Below are positions 33,561-42,859 of a DNA stretch of 64,000 bases, piece after piece. How positions within the stretch are numbered: position 1 is the stretch's first letter; every line of letters starts with the position of its first letter. Under the pieces are notes generated by a model. The model was not told the origin of the DNA. It saw only the letters and a program-made list of their open reading frames with translations, and did not search any database. The DNA comes from GCA-002726655 sp046582185 (lineage in GTDB: Bacteria; Pseudomonadota; Gammaproteobacteria; Pseudomonadales; Azotimanducaceae): positions 124,001 to 188,000 of the forward strand of contig JAYGEX010000002.1 of the NCBI GenBank assembly GCA_046582185.1. The letters are read 5' to 3'. The position numbers and the translations under genes were made by a program.

Positions 33561-35182
33561 GGATAGTTGCAGCGATTTTTCTTCTCTTCATGGCCATGCC
33601 CTCCATAGCAGAAAATGATGGTGTTCTGGATGTATATGAACAGCTCGAAGAGCTCAGGGAGAGAATTGAAAGGCTCAACTATGAGGTCGAACTTCGCAAT
33701 GATTCATCAAGGCGGGTCTATCTCATGCGGCTTCAATTGGCGGAAGAGGAACATACACGTTTGCTGCACGACTATGCGTCCACAATTGTAGACCTTGCAG
33801 ATACCGATGCACTTGATCTGGATAGCAGGCTTGTGGAGCTTATGAAGGTTTAGCCCGTCAACATACGGGCAATTCTCAGGCTCAATACAAGAAGTATTTC
33901 ACTGCCTAACGGAGGTGAGACAGCGGCAGAGCTGGCACTCATTACAACAACCTTGAAGTCAAAGCTGATCAGCATTGATGCCTGGTATGACGCCCTGTTG
34001 TCGAACCTGGATCTTTCTCGAGAGCTGGGACTCGATGTGATCGAAGAGGAGCCCGAGTTGAAGAAGGCGGTTCGGGAACGCGCGGCAAATGTCTCATTCT
34101 ATCCGGCGCTTGCCTTGCAGGATGTTCATGCACTTCGGGAACGGGCTGCACTTCTTGTGGATGATAAGGAAATTCAGTCGCTTTATCTTGTTGAGACTGA
34201 TCTGGTGGCGACGATTGCCGGAGAGCTTGAAACTGTCGCCCAGGGCATGAATGCTTTGGATATGGATTCATCCCAGTATCGATCGCAACTTATTTCAGCA
34301 ACTGGATCGATTACCAGTGATCTTCTAACGGTTGATGTTTTCTCCAACCTTGTCCGGGACTGGACAGAAGTCGCAAGCACCTAGGTGCGTAAAAATGGTG
34401 GTTCGATGGTCTTCAATCTATTGCTCTTTGTGGTGATCATCCTGGTGAGTAGAATATTGTCTCGTTGGGTAAAGCGCGGGACGGAAACCGCATTGAAATT
34501 TTCGGCCGCACCTATTTCAACCTTATCCCAGAGAATGTTGGTCTCGACTGCGGCCTCTAGTGTCTACGTCATCGGCGTCTTAATTGCACTTTCACAAATA
34601 GGATTGTCACTAGCGCCAATACTCACTGGTTTGGGGATTGCAGGTTTTGTTATTGGTTTTGCATTGCAGGATACGCTGTCCAATTTTGCCTCGGGCATGA
34701 TGATCCTGTTCTATCGTCCCTTTGATGTGGGTGATGTCATTGATGCGGATGGCATATTTGGTGGGGTGAGTGAAATGAGCCTGGTTAACACCACCATACT
34801 GACATTTGATAACCAGACGCTAATCGTTCCCAACAGTAAAATTTGGGGGAACGTGATAAAAAATGTGACTGCAGAGACTAAGCGAAGGGTGGACCTGATA
34901 TTCGGCATCGGTTATGGCGATGATCTTGTCAAAGCCGAAGGTGTATTGCAGAAAATATTAGATGAAAACGAAAAAGTGCTGGATGATCCTGCGCCCCTGA
35001 TCAAGGTTCATGAGCTGGGAGATTCCTCCGTAAACCTGGCGGTTCGACCGTGGGTCAATACCGGCGATTATTGGGAGGTCTACTGGGATATTACCAGGAC
35101 GGTAAAGCTTAAGTTCGATGAAGAAGGGATTACTATTCCATTCCCGCAGCGTGATGTGCATGTGCACAAGGATGGGGCGTAA
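33557..35182 (+). pseudogene. MscS-family mechanosensitive channel gene interrupted by two in-frame TAG codons
   Basis: Three open segments lie in one reading frame, separated only by TAG at 33851-33853 and TAG at 34382-34384. Read through, they give a coherent protein of 541 codons. Its parts are a signal peptide (MRIVAAIFLLFMAMPSIA), a periplasmic coiled coil (about 28-75), a helical region through the first TAG, an MscS membrane part (about residues 285-365: GLGIAGFVIGFALQDTLSNF, FYRPFDVGDVI) and the beta domain (TFDNQTLIVPNSKIWGNVI) to QRDVHVH. The middle segment has only a TTG as its first possible start. TAG is used as a normal stop in this window (pyrH, cdsA, bamA), so the likely state is a decaying gene. 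The last segment (GTG at 34385 or ATG at 34406) could still make the minimal channel. Confidence 0.75.
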
Positions 35183-35254
35183 GTTACTCAGCCGTTTTCA
35201 GCTAATACCAGATGTTTTCAATTACGGGCAAGAACTAAGTAGCGATAAGCAGTA

Positions 35255-35830
35255 TTAGTCCAATTGCCCAACCCAGTCTCTAATGAGTTTACGGGCAATG
35301 TCGCGATTCTTTGGTGTTGGCGTTAATGTCATGCGAATGCCAAGTCCGTCGATGATTGACATGAGTTCGAACAGGCGACTTTCAAGCCGCTTACCGGGTA
35401 CGCCGCTCTCTGTCAGCAGCCTGGACACAAGGGCCTGCCAATCCGTATATCTGTCAGCGTTTTCCTGGGCAAGGCTCTGACTCGAAGCTACCGCAGCCCA
35501 GAATACGATCCAGACCTTCCATTCTCGCAGGCGACGTTTGTCCAGGGGTAGGCCTTCGTAAGACACCAGAATTAGCCGCTCCTTTGCATTGAGCTTTCCA
35601 TTGGCAATCTTCATCATCCTGAGTGCAGCGTTCTTGTGCGCCATGCGCAGAGCGGAGGAAAGAAGTTCCTCGCGATTGGAAAAATAGTGGCTGATACGAC
35701 CAGTAGTGCAACCAGCAGCGCGGGCAACATTGCGTAGCGTTAGGCCAGCAATACCGATATCGGAGATGACATCCCAGCTCGCTTCGATCAGCTCTTTCCG
35801 ACGTTCCGCGTGATCTACGACCTTTGGCAT
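35255..35830 (-). CDS. TetR-family (BetI-like) transcriptional regulator
   Basis: The 191-residue regulator starts at the ATG at 35830 (MPKVVDHAERRKELIEASWD). The open frame from 35872 adds an unlikely leader. The helix-turn-helix is GIAGLTLRNVARAAGCTTGRIS followed by HYFSNREELL, and the C-terminal ligand domain resembles BetI. It is divergent from the PhyH-type gene, and an imperfect dyad lies in the intervening 99 bp. A role in controlling that gene is inferred. Confidence 0.88.
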   Translation of the reverse strand: MPKVVDHAERRKELIEASWDVISDIGIAGLTLRNVARAAGCTTGRISHYFSNREELLSSALRMAHKNAALRMMKIANGKLNAKERLILVSYEGLPLDKRRLREWKVWIVFWAAVASSQSLAQENADRYTDWQALVSRLLTESGVPGKRLESRLFELMSIIDGLGIRMTLTPTPKNRDIARKLIRDWVGQLD

Positions 35831-35856
35831 GGAGTTATTTCCTGGATAATTGAAAT

Positions 35857-35902
35857 ATTTTATACAAAACACTAGTTACGCAATAAATGTTGTGTGTAAA
35901 AT
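35857..35902. promoter_or_regulatory. Candidate operator between the TetR regulator and the PhyH gene
   Basis: ATTTTATACAAAAC (35857-35870) and GTTGTGTGTAAAAT (35889-35902) are inverted repeats matching at 12 of 14 positions across an 18-bp spacer. The right arm includes a TAAAAT -10-like box for the rightward gene. Such a site next to a TetR-family gene is a plausible self-operator. Confidence 0.5.
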
Positions 35903-35929
35903 GGCAGAGTTTACCGGAGGACGATAGAG

Positions 35930-36784
35930 ATGGACAGCAATCAGCCACAAATCAAGCATCACCATGCCCCCTTTAACTGGGAAACTATCCGTTCTGATAT
36001 TGAACAATCCGGCGGTGTTATCGTTGAAGGTTTGTTCTCGGATGAGGCGGTGACCAAACTGAATAGTGAGGTGGATGCGTATTTGAGCACCGATTCAGAA
36101 CACGGCAGACCGGCCTCTACCTCCGACCAATATGACAAGTTTCTCGGCCAGCGGACGGTGCGCTTACAAGGGCTCATCGAAAAGACCCCTTCTATTACTG
36201 AATGGATTGGGCGCAGCGAATTAGTTGATTGGGCCACGGAGACCATTAAACCTGTGGCGACTTCTGTCTTGCTGAACGCAGCAGAGCTTATCCAGATAGG
36301 GCCCGGTGAAAAAAATCAGTACCTTCACCGGGATACCGACTCGTGGCCAACCGCATCGCTGGGAAATACACCATTTATTGTTAATGCCTTGATCGCGCTG
36401 GGCGAATTTACCGTTGCCAACGGTGCCACGAGAGTCGTTGGGGCCAGCTGGGATTGGGATCGGCAACGGCGGGCTAAAGATGAAGATTTCTTGCGAGCCG
36501 TAATGCAATCAGGTGATGCTTTGCTATTTCGCGGCGATATATTACACGGCGGTGGTGCTAACAAAACAGACAAGCCGCGCCGTGCATTATCGATTTCATA
36601 TTGCGCTGGCTGGTTGCGCGCGGTTGAGAACAGCCTGTTCAACCTTCCCAGATCGACGGTACGTGAACTACCCGAGCATCTGCAGAAATTACTCGGCTTT
36701 CACATGTACGATGGTACTGCACACGATGGCGGGCTACTAGGTCTGTACGAGAATAGCGATCCACGAATTCTGCTGGAGAACTGA
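35930..36784 (+). CDS. Phytanoyl-CoA dioxygenase (PhyH) family protein
   Basis: Fe(II)/2-oxoglutarate-dependent oxygenase fold, 284 residues. The iron-binding facial triad is visible as H-x-D in QYLHRDTDSW and the distal His in FRGDILHGGGANKTD, with the 2-oxoglutarate Arg in KPRRALSISY. A GGAGG ribosome-binding site lies just upstream. The substrate cannot be told: members act on phytanoyl-CoA, halogenated compounds, ectoine and others. It is divergent from a BetI-like regulator. Confidence 0.85.
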   Translation: MDSNQPQIKHHHAPFNWETIRSDIEQSGGVIVEGLFSDEAVTKLNSEVDAYLSTDSEHGRPASTSDQYDKFLGQRTVRLQGLIEKTPSITEWIGRSELVDWATETIKPVATSVLLNAAELIQIGPGEKNQYLHRDTDSWPTASLGNTPFIVNALIALGEFTVANGATRVVGASWDWDRQRRAKDEDFLRAVMQSGDALLFRGDILHGGGANKTDKPRRALSISYCAGWLRAVENSLFNLPRSTVRELPEHLQKLLGFHMYDGTAHDGGLLGLYENSDPRILLEN

Positions 36785-36854
36785 GGTTATAACTCTGGCG
36801 AAGTCTCGTGGCTTATAACGAAGCAGGCCGGGGATAGTTCGCCTAGGCCAATGG

Positions 36855-37457
36855 CTATTGGGCGTCAGCTGAAAACGTGAGTTTGTAGTCCCCATCAAGA
36901 TAACCTTCGATAGGCTGCTCTCCAAAATTAATGGCGCGCCCTAATGCGAGCGCCTCATCGATCGGCACATGTTTGTACTTCACAAGGTAGGCAACCCAAA
37001 TATGTGTGGCTCGCCTCGCACTATTGCAGTGAAGGAGAACCTTGCCCTCGGCATTATCCATTGCATCGGCAAAGCGCGTTAAGGTTGAAGGGCTGTAGGG
37101 GTACTTCTCTCCGCCAGACGGGATCTGGATGTAGTTCAAGCCAATCTCTTTTAACTTTTTGGCTTCATCGAAGGGCGTGGACTTGCGGTTGTTCATTTCA
37201 TCCGGTGTTCGCAGGTTTATAACCGTCTTTACACCATCTGCCTTAAGTTCATCCAGAGCGCCAGGGGACATGGGTTGCCCGGCAATATAAAGATCACCTG
37301 TTACTGCAATGCCGCCCCTGTATTTTTTAGTCATTATCATGTTCGGCATTGGCACATCGAAAACTAGGGATTCTTCTGCCGTATGGTGCTTTGCGATTAC
37401 CGTCGCTGGTGTGCTGACAATCAGAAAGAGGCATAGGCACGTAAGTCTATTGTTCAT
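36855..37457 (-). CDS. Secreted DUF442-like (beta-lactamase hydrolase-like) phosphatase
   Basis: I chose the ATG at 37457 (MNNRLTCLCLFLIVSTPATV), which gives a signal peptide and 200 residues. The open frame upstream overlaps the MFS gene and is not supported. The protein has the rhodanese/tyrosine-phosphatase-like core of the DUF442 family: GGIAVTGDLYIAGQPMSPGAL, GVKTVINLRTPDEMN and the active-site loop LLHCNSARRATH (C-x4-R). The product would be periplasmic. The function is unknown, but DUF442 domains occur fused to persulfide-related hydrolases. Confidence 0.78.
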   Translation of the reverse strand: MNNRLTCLCLFLIVSTPATVIAKHHTAEESLVFDVPMPNMIMTKKYRGGIAVTGDLYIAGQPMSPGALDELKADGVKTVINLRTPDEMNNRKSTPFDEAKKLKEIGLNYIQIPSGGEKYPYSPSTLTRFADAMDNAEGKVLLHCNSARRATHIWVAYLVKYKHVPIDEALALGRAINFGEQPIEGYLDGDYKLTFSADAQ

Positions 37458-37488
37458 GGCTTTGTTTCCGGAATGTAGATAGCTGGAA

Positions 37489-38601
37489 TCAGGCAGTGAT
37501 CCCTGGTCGCTGGAAAGCGACCAGGGCTGCAAGAAGTCCAATAGTGTAGATAATAGCACCAAGTACGAATGCCAAATCTGGTTTTTCAAAGAGTTCAAAT
37601 ACGGTCCAGCCAACAAGCGGGCCAACGGCAGCTCCAAAATCACCGGAGGTCGCATATCGCGCGTAGACTTTTGATCCCTGTTTGCTGGCCTCAGCTGAAA
37701 CTGCCGTTGCCAATGCAGTGCCACACACAAAGAACACTACAATTCCTGCGGATAAACTGGCCAGGCTATCACCCATGGTCAGGAGGTACATGACAAAGGC
37801 ACCGATGGCGAAACATAGCGGTGCGCCGATATGGACGCCGAAATAGTCAATGAGCGCGCCATAAATTGGTGCTCCGAGAGAATCCAGGATCCATCTGCAT
37901 CCCAGTAACAAACCGTTGAGAGTTGCGATGCCCAGAATCAGGCCGAATACTTCGACTTGCTGTCCGTAGCGGCTGAGTAGTATAAAACCGAGGGTCGACA
38001 TAATGAGACCGGGGCCGACACTGCCAATGCAAAAACCACAGAAATACAGCGCCGGACTCGGTGAACCCCAATCGGCATTAGCCCACTTACTATACCCGAC
38101 TGCGCTTAAGTGAACGCCGGAGGATAGGGCAAATGGAATTGCCATGAGTGAGATGATGCAAAATGCCGCCAAGGTATATTTGAACCCAATCAAGTCAAAG
38201 AGGATGCCGCCCAGAACTATTCCTACAACACTGCCGAGACGAGAGATGCCATTGTAATAACCCATCATCTGACCGAGGTTTTGACGTTCGCTGCCCGAGA
38301 CAACACCCATAACGCTGATATGCCGGATGAATGACCAACATAAACCCCATAAACAGCGTGCAATGAGAAGAACAACAAAGGACGTGGAAAATGCGTACAG
38401 CGCAGTAAGGCCTGCGCCAAGGGCAAGGCTCGAGGCAAACATGAGATGTACCGGGTACTGCTTACTTAAGCGTTCTGCCAGATGATTGGTGAATAGCCTG
38501 ATCCAGCGGTTTGCTGATAGTAAGATGCCTACCTGGATCGGCAGCAGGCCGATATCTTCAAAGTAGAGGGGTAGCAGCGCATAGAGAGCCTGATCTCCCA
38601 A
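37489..38601 (-). CDS. Major facilitator superfamily transporter, start uncertain
   Basis: A 370-residue membrane protein with about 11 hydrophobic segments. The loop between TM2 and TM3 has RLFTNHLAERLSKQYP, a degenerate MFS motif A, and RCLWGLCWSFIRH resembles the TM4 region. The first available start is TTG at 38601, which would begin within TM1. The frame stays open upstream to about 38676 (reading LLGKPTRVTVFAGIATALSL) but has no ATG, GTG or TTG there. The true start is either a rare codon near the GAGG at about 38670 or lost by mutation. It is directly behind the aminotransferase gene. The substrate is unknown. Confidence 0.75.
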   Translation of the reverse strand: MGDQALYALLPLYFEDIGLLPIQVGILLSANRWIRLFTNHLAERLSKQYPVHLMFASSLALGAGLTALYAFSTSFVVLLIARCLWGLCWSFIRHISVMGVVSGSERQNLGQMMGYYNGISRLGSVVGIVLGGILFDLIGFKYTLAAFCIISLMAIPFALSSGVHLSAVGYSKWANADWGSPSPALYFCGFCIGSVGPGLIMSTLGFILLSRYGQQVEVFGLILGIATLNGLLLGCRWILDSLGAPIYGALIDYFGVHIGAPLCFAIGAFVMYLLTMGDSLASLSAGIVVFFVCGTALATAVSAEASKQGSKVYARYATSGDFGAAVGPLVGWTVFELFEKPDLAFVLGAIIYTIGLLAALVAFQRPGITA

Positions 38602-38675
38602 CAGGGAGAGGGCTGTGGCAATTCCAGCAAATACCGTGACTCGAGTTGGCTTTCCTAACAGGGCGCTTATACCTC

Positions 38676-39863
38676 TTAATGCTGGCGGGTTTTTACAAAT
38701 CGTTCAATTTTGTCAAAGCAAGGTGTAAGTCCATCAATGGGGTGCGTTAGAGATAAGCGAACAAACTGTTTTGTGATGGTGCCAAATCCTTCTCCCGGTA
38801 GTACGGAAATACCTTCTTGCGCCAGTAGTGCAGACGCAAATTCAGCGCCGTCTGTGGCTACTTCAGAAATGTCGATCATCAAGAACATTCCTGCTTCCGG
38901 CTTTTGGCAGCTAAGCCCCTCAATCCGGGCAATACGATCACAAGCAAAGTCACGCCTATCGCGGTATTCCCTGGTAACTGACTGAATGTATTCACCATCA
39001 TTCTTCATGGCGAAGGCGGCCGCATCCTGGATAAACTGGCTGCATCCAAAGATCGTTGCTGAAGTAAAGCTCAATAACTTTTCGACTACATTGACTGGTG
39101 CCACTGTCCATCCAAGCCGCCACCCGGTCATTGAATGAGATTTTGAAAGGCCGTCAACGACGATAACATTTTCGAGGGTGGCGGCAGCGGTTCTTGCAGA
39201 CGTATGTTTTTTCTCGAAGGTGATCATTGAATAAACTTCATCGCAGACCAGCCAGATGTTTCTATCAAGGCAGAACTTCGCAAGATGGCGCAACTGTTCC
39301 GAGGTGATCATATTACCGGCAGGGTTGCCTGGCGTATTAAGCAACAGTACCTTTGTCTTGTCTGTTACGGCCCGCTCAATGTTATCCGTGTTGATTGTGA
39401 AGCCGTCTGTGGCATTAGTTTCAACAGCAACGATGGTCGCTCCAATCGATTGAAATATACCCTGGTAGCCGACATAACTTGGCGTTGTAACGATCAATTC
39501 GTCGTATGTATCAAGCAGGCAGGCAAGTACAGTGTAAATGGCATTTGTCGCGCCAGGAAATATGATTATTTCAGCTGGCGTGGTCACCCTGCCACTGGAC
39601 TGGGTTTCAATATCGGCAATGGTCTCTCTGAGGTTTAGCTCGCCCATTCCAGGTGAATAATGAGTTCTGCCGCGATACAGGCTGGTCACTGCATGTTCAA
39701 TGGTGCGTTCTATCGTTGGCAGGTCCGGATCCCCTACAGACATCATTGTGATGTCTTCCCCGGCGGCGCGCCTAAGCAGGGCTTCGTTATGTACCTCCCA
39801 CCAATCTGTGCCAGTATTTTCAAGCCGGTTTGAAACCTGGCTAAATTTTGGCTTAAAGCTCAT
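38676..39863 (-). CDS. Class I/II PLP-dependent aminotransferase
   Basis: The 395-residue enzyme has fold-type I motifs: MMSVGDPDLPT, HYSPGMGELNLRETI, IIIFPGATNAIYTVLACLL, LLLNTPGNPAGNMIT, WLVCDEVYSMITF and the PLP-lysine segment VDGLSKSHSMTGWRLGW. The last Arg, which binds the substrate carboxylate, is in FVRLSLTH. It resembles the aspartate/arginine-pyruvate transaminase (AruH-like) group, but the exact substrate is not determinable. The neighbouring MFS transporter on the same strand may belong to the same operon. Confidence 0.9.
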   Translation of the reverse strand: MSFKPKFSQVSNRLENTGTDWWEVHNEALLRRAAGEDITMMSVGDPDLPTIERTIEHAVTSLYRGRTHYSPGMGELNLRETIADIETQSSGRVTTPAEIIIFPGATNAIYTVLACLLDTYDELIVTTPSYVGYQGIFQSIGATIVAVETNATDGFTINTDNIERAVTDKTKVLLLNTPGNPAGNMITSEQLRHLAKFCLDRNIWLVCDEVYSMITFEKKHTSARTAAATLENVIVVDGLSKSHSMTGWRLGWTVAPVNVVEKLLSFTSATIFGCSQFIQDAAAFAMKNDGEYIQSVTREYRDRRDFACDRIARIEGLSCQKPEAGMFLMIDISEVATDGAEFASALLAQEGISVLPGEGFGTITKQFVRLSLTHPIDGLTPCFDKIERFVKTRQH

Positions 39864-39953
39864 CTTGGATAATTCCCCCGAACGGTTGAATGACCGAAAG
39901 GTGGCTATTTTGAGCTAACAAGACTAAATATCAACACCTGAGAGTTATGAATT

Positions 39954-40180
39954 CTGATCAAGAGGCATGGCGCAGTGAAGCATTGTGCAGTTTCCGCTGC
40001 GGCAATAAGGGGCTATGTGATCAGACATTACGAGCGGAGAGTACGGGTTATTCTTTATCGGGACGTGTTTTGCAGGGATGCAAAACTTGAGTGCACACGG
40101 ACGTGCGCAACGATTCCAGAGAAAGAATAACCCGGATTCGCAGCGGGTTCCTAATCACAGTGCCAGGCCTCTTGATCAGA
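39954..40180. repeat. Large palindromic intergenic element, copy A
   Basis: A ~225-bp imperfect palindrome with nested stems. The outer arms are TCTGATCAAGAGGC-x-TGGC (from 39954) and its complement ending at 40180. A middle stem is GGGTTATTCTTT (about 40045) with AAAGAATAACCC (about 40121), and the centre is TTTTGCA-GGGA-TGCAAAA (40070-40087). The core GACGTGTTTTGCAxGGATGC and the right-hand GCGGGTTCC recur in a second element at about 46230-46372. The right arm overlaps the end of the acyl-CoA ligase gene (stop at 40176-40178). I take it as a dispersed structured repeat that may also act as terminator. Confidence 0.75.
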
Positions 40181-41849
40181 GCATTCCTAGTTCTTTCACA
40201 GCAATCTCGCGCAGGAGTCGTTTGTTGATTTTCCCCGATGCTATTCTCGGCAACGGCTCGTCTACAACTTTAAAATAACGAGGCAATTTGAATCTCGCGA
40301 CTAATGTACCCAGGAATTCTCTCAGGCTTTCTACGTCAATATCGCCATTTGAGTAAATGGTTGTGCCGATCTCTTCACCCAGGCGTTCGTCCGGTACTGC
40401 ATAAACTGATGCTTCGATAATATCGCCATTCTCAAGCAGTGCCGCTTCAACTTCCGCGCAGCCAATATTTTCGCCGCCTCGAATGACCAGATCCTTTATG
40501 CGATCGACGATGTACAGATAACCTTCACTATCCAGGTATGCGACGTCGCCAGTCTTTAACCAGCCGTCTGCAAAGGTTTCGGCATTGGCTTCTGGTCGTT
40601 CCCAGTATCCGCGAATAATTGAGGTGCCTCGTATCCGCAATTCGCCGCGCTCGCCGGTGGCAAGTTGCACGCCCTCTTCATCAAAGATACCGATGTCGAG
40701 GATTGCAGAACAGCGACCAGAGCTTTGCGGGCGGTTGAGATAATCTTCGCCGCCGATGCCTGTGCCGATTGCATTGGTTTCCGTCATTCCCCAGCCTGTA
40801 CTCGGCATGGCGTTGCTGAATGTTTTGGCAATGCCCTTCACTTGCTCTGGTGCCCGGGGTGCGCCGCCACCGCCAACGACAGATAATGAACTCAGGTCTC
40901 GATTGGTCTCGGCAGCAACCTTCACCAGGTCGCCAGTCATTGCCGCTGGCCCAATAAACGCGGCAATTTTCTCGGCTTCGATATGTTCTGCCGCTATCAC
41001 CGGGTCCCATTTGTACATACAAACCATTTTTCGCTGACTTCGATAGGATGCCAGCAGCACAGCGTGTGAACCCGTGGCATGGAATAGGGGTACGCCCAAC
41101 AAGCAAGCAGGAGGAAATTCCGGCGTTGGCGCTTCCATATTTCGAATCAATAATGTGGATGTGGCATCCAACTCCCATGACAGTAGTGCATTGATAATAT
41201 TTCGGTGGCTGGAGACTGCGCCTTTAGGGTGGCCTGTTGACCCGGATGTATACAAAATTGTCGCGTCATCATCCGGCTTTAGATCAAGCTTCGGCATTTC
41301 ACTTTTGCCGATGTTGGCCAGCAGTGATGATAGCTCCTGGACTCCTTCAGGAAGCGGGCTCTCAGGGCGAATTGCGATAACCTGAAGCCCCAGCTCTTTG
41401 TAAATGGGTTCGACCCGATCAAGCCTCTCCTGGTCGGCGAATAGTAATTTGCAGCCGCTATGGCTCAAGCCGTATTCCATTTCCTCAGTTAGCCAGAGGG
41501 CGTTCATGGCTACAGCAATAGCGCCGATGGACGTGATGGCATTAAATGCCATGACCCATTCAGGATAGTTGCGCATGGATACAGCGACTCGATCCCCTTT
41601 CTTGATGCCGTAGTGTTCCGTCAGCAGGAAAGCAATTTTGCATGACTTCTGGTACACGTCTTCAAAGGTGTATCGCTCGTCTTCAAAGACGATAAATGTC
41701 ACATCGCTCCGATTTTCGAAGTACAGGTCGGGCAAGGTCCTGGGTGCATTTTTAAAGACACGGCAGGGATAACCATTGATCTGGATTTCTTCCAGTTCAT
41801 ATGTCTCGCCGCTCTTTGTTAATTCAGAGAGTGCCTGAAGTCGGTCCAT
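40176..41849 (-). CDS. Acyl-CoA synthetase (class I AMP-forming ligase)
   Basis: The 557-residue enzyme has all adenylate-forming motifs: ATILYTSGSTGHPKGA (P-loop A3), MPSTGWGMTETNAIG (A5), GWLKTGDVAYLDSEGYLYIVDR (A7) and the acyl-CoA-type C-terminal region VDRIKDLVIRGGENIGCAEVE and PRIASGKINKRLLRE with the catalytic Lys (A10). It is likely a fatty acid or aromatic-acid:CoA ligase. The substrate is not determinable. It forms a minus-strand pair with the SDR gene 17 bp upstream. The final codons lie in the palindromic element. Confidence 0.92.
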   Translation of the reverse strand: MDRLQALSELTKSGETYELEEIQINGYPCRVFKNAPRTLPDLYFENRSDVTFIVFEDERYTFEDVYQKSCKIAFLLTEHYGIKKGDRVAVSMRNYPEWVMAFNAITSIGAIAVAMNALWLTEEMEYGLSHSGCKLLFADQERLDRVEPIYKELGLQVIAIRPESPLPEGVQELSSLLANIGKSEMPKLDLKPDDDATILYTSGSTGHPKGAVSSHRNIINALLSWELDATSTLLIRNMEAPTPEFPPACLLGVPLFHATGSHAVLLASYRSQRKMVCMYKWDPVIAAEHIEAEKIAAFIGPAAMTGDLVKVAAETNRDLSSLSVVGGGGAPRAPEQVKGIAKTFSNAMPSTGWGMTETNAIGTGIGGEDYLNRPQSSGRCSAILDIGIFDEEGVQLATGERGELRIRGTSIIRGYWERPEANAETFADGWLKTGDVAYLDSEGYLYIVDRIKDLVIRGGENIGCAEVEAALLENGDIIEASVYAVPDERLGEEIGTTIYSNGDIDVESLREFLGTLVARFKLPRYFKVVDEPLPRIASGKINKRLLREIAVKELGML

Positions 41850-41866
41850 CGGTATGCTTTCCCGTA

Positions 41867-42733
41867 TTAAATGTTGTGCTCTTGTCGGTACGCAGACCAG
41901 CGATCAAATGAATCACTGATTTCCTGGCCTCGCTTAGCAACCATTTCTTTAAATTCTGCGTGGCTCAATATGTAAAACTCGTTGGTTTGTATTGCGTGTA
42001 AAACCATGTCGCCGATAACGGAAGGATCTAGTGCGGTCTTCATAATTTCGCTTAGTCGGTCATTATCTTCTACGCCCATGTCTTCACTTGACAAATTGAA
42101 AGTTGAAGCAGCCGAACCACCTAATTGATCGGGGCGATTCCGTTCTGAGTGAAATATCTTGGTCGAGACAAACCCGGGGCAGAGAACGGAAGTACCGATA
42201 TTGTGTGGTGCCAGATCGAGGCGCATGCTTTCAGACATGCCCACAACTGCAAACTTGGCGGTGTTGTATACGCTGAGTCCTGGCATGCCGAAATGACCCG
42301 CAATGGATGCTGTATTAACGATGTGACCACCTTCGCCATGGGCCTTTATCAGGTTTGTAAAAGCAACCATGCCATTGATGACACCATCGAGATTGACCTT
42401 CATTACCCAATCCCAATCCTGATAGCTCATGTCTCCAATTTCACCGGTGAGGGCAACACCAGCGTTATTACAAAGTACATGAACTTTACCGAAGGCTTCA
42501 ATGGTGTCCTTTGCAGCATGTTCCATAGCTTCGCGATCGGTCACATCCACCTTCATGGTGATGACATTTGCATTGGTATCGGAAAATTCTTCTTTAGCAG
42601 CGGCTAGCGCATCATCCTGAATGTCCGCGATAACGACCTTCATACCGGCAGCGGAAAATGATCTCGCCATTGCAAGGCCTAAGCCGCTCGCGCCGCCAGT
42701 GATGAAGGCGACCTTTCCTGCTACATTGTCCAT
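41867..42733 (-). CDS. Short-chain dehydrogenase/reductase
   Basis: Classical SDR of 288 residues: cofactor motif VAFITGGASGLGLAMARSF, D in VVIADIQDDAL (NAD preference), NNAGVAL and catalytic Ser (NTASIAGHFGMPG) with YNTAKFAVVG (Tyr-x3-Lys). The C-terminal extension (about residues 190-288) is longer than in minimal SDRs and resembles those of SDRs in fatty-acid or steroid breakdown gene sets. It precedes the acyl-CoA ligase by 17 bp on the same strand, so the two probably act in one pathway. Confidence 0.92.
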   Translation of the reverse strand: MDNVAGKVAFITGGASGLGLAMARSFSAAGMKVVIADIQDDALAAAKEEFSDTNANVITMKVDVTDREAMEHAAKDTIEAFGKVHVLCNNAGVALTGEIGDMSYQDWDWVMKVNLDGVINGMVAFTNLIKAHGEGGHIVNTASIAGHFGMPGLSVYNTAKFAVVGMSESMRLDLAPHNIGTSVLCPGFVSTKIFHSERNRPDQLGGSAASTFNLSSEDMGVEDNDRLSEIMKTALDPSVIGDMVLHAIQTNEFYILSHAEFKEMVAKRGQEISDSFDRWSAYRQEHNI

Positions 42734-42859
42734 CTCTTGAATCCCTATTTGATATCAGATACGCCCTCCAGACAAAGGAGGAGCGCGGACAGTGTAGATT
42801 AGTTTGCCAGGTAACTTCTACATAGCTGGTTTATCCAGGGGTATCCGAAACAGTGATGA

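Noticed and set aside
33557..35182. General recoding of TAG as sense codon
   Set aside because: TAG ends intact genes such as pyrH, cdsA and bamA at the expected family length, so TAG is a working stop in this organism.
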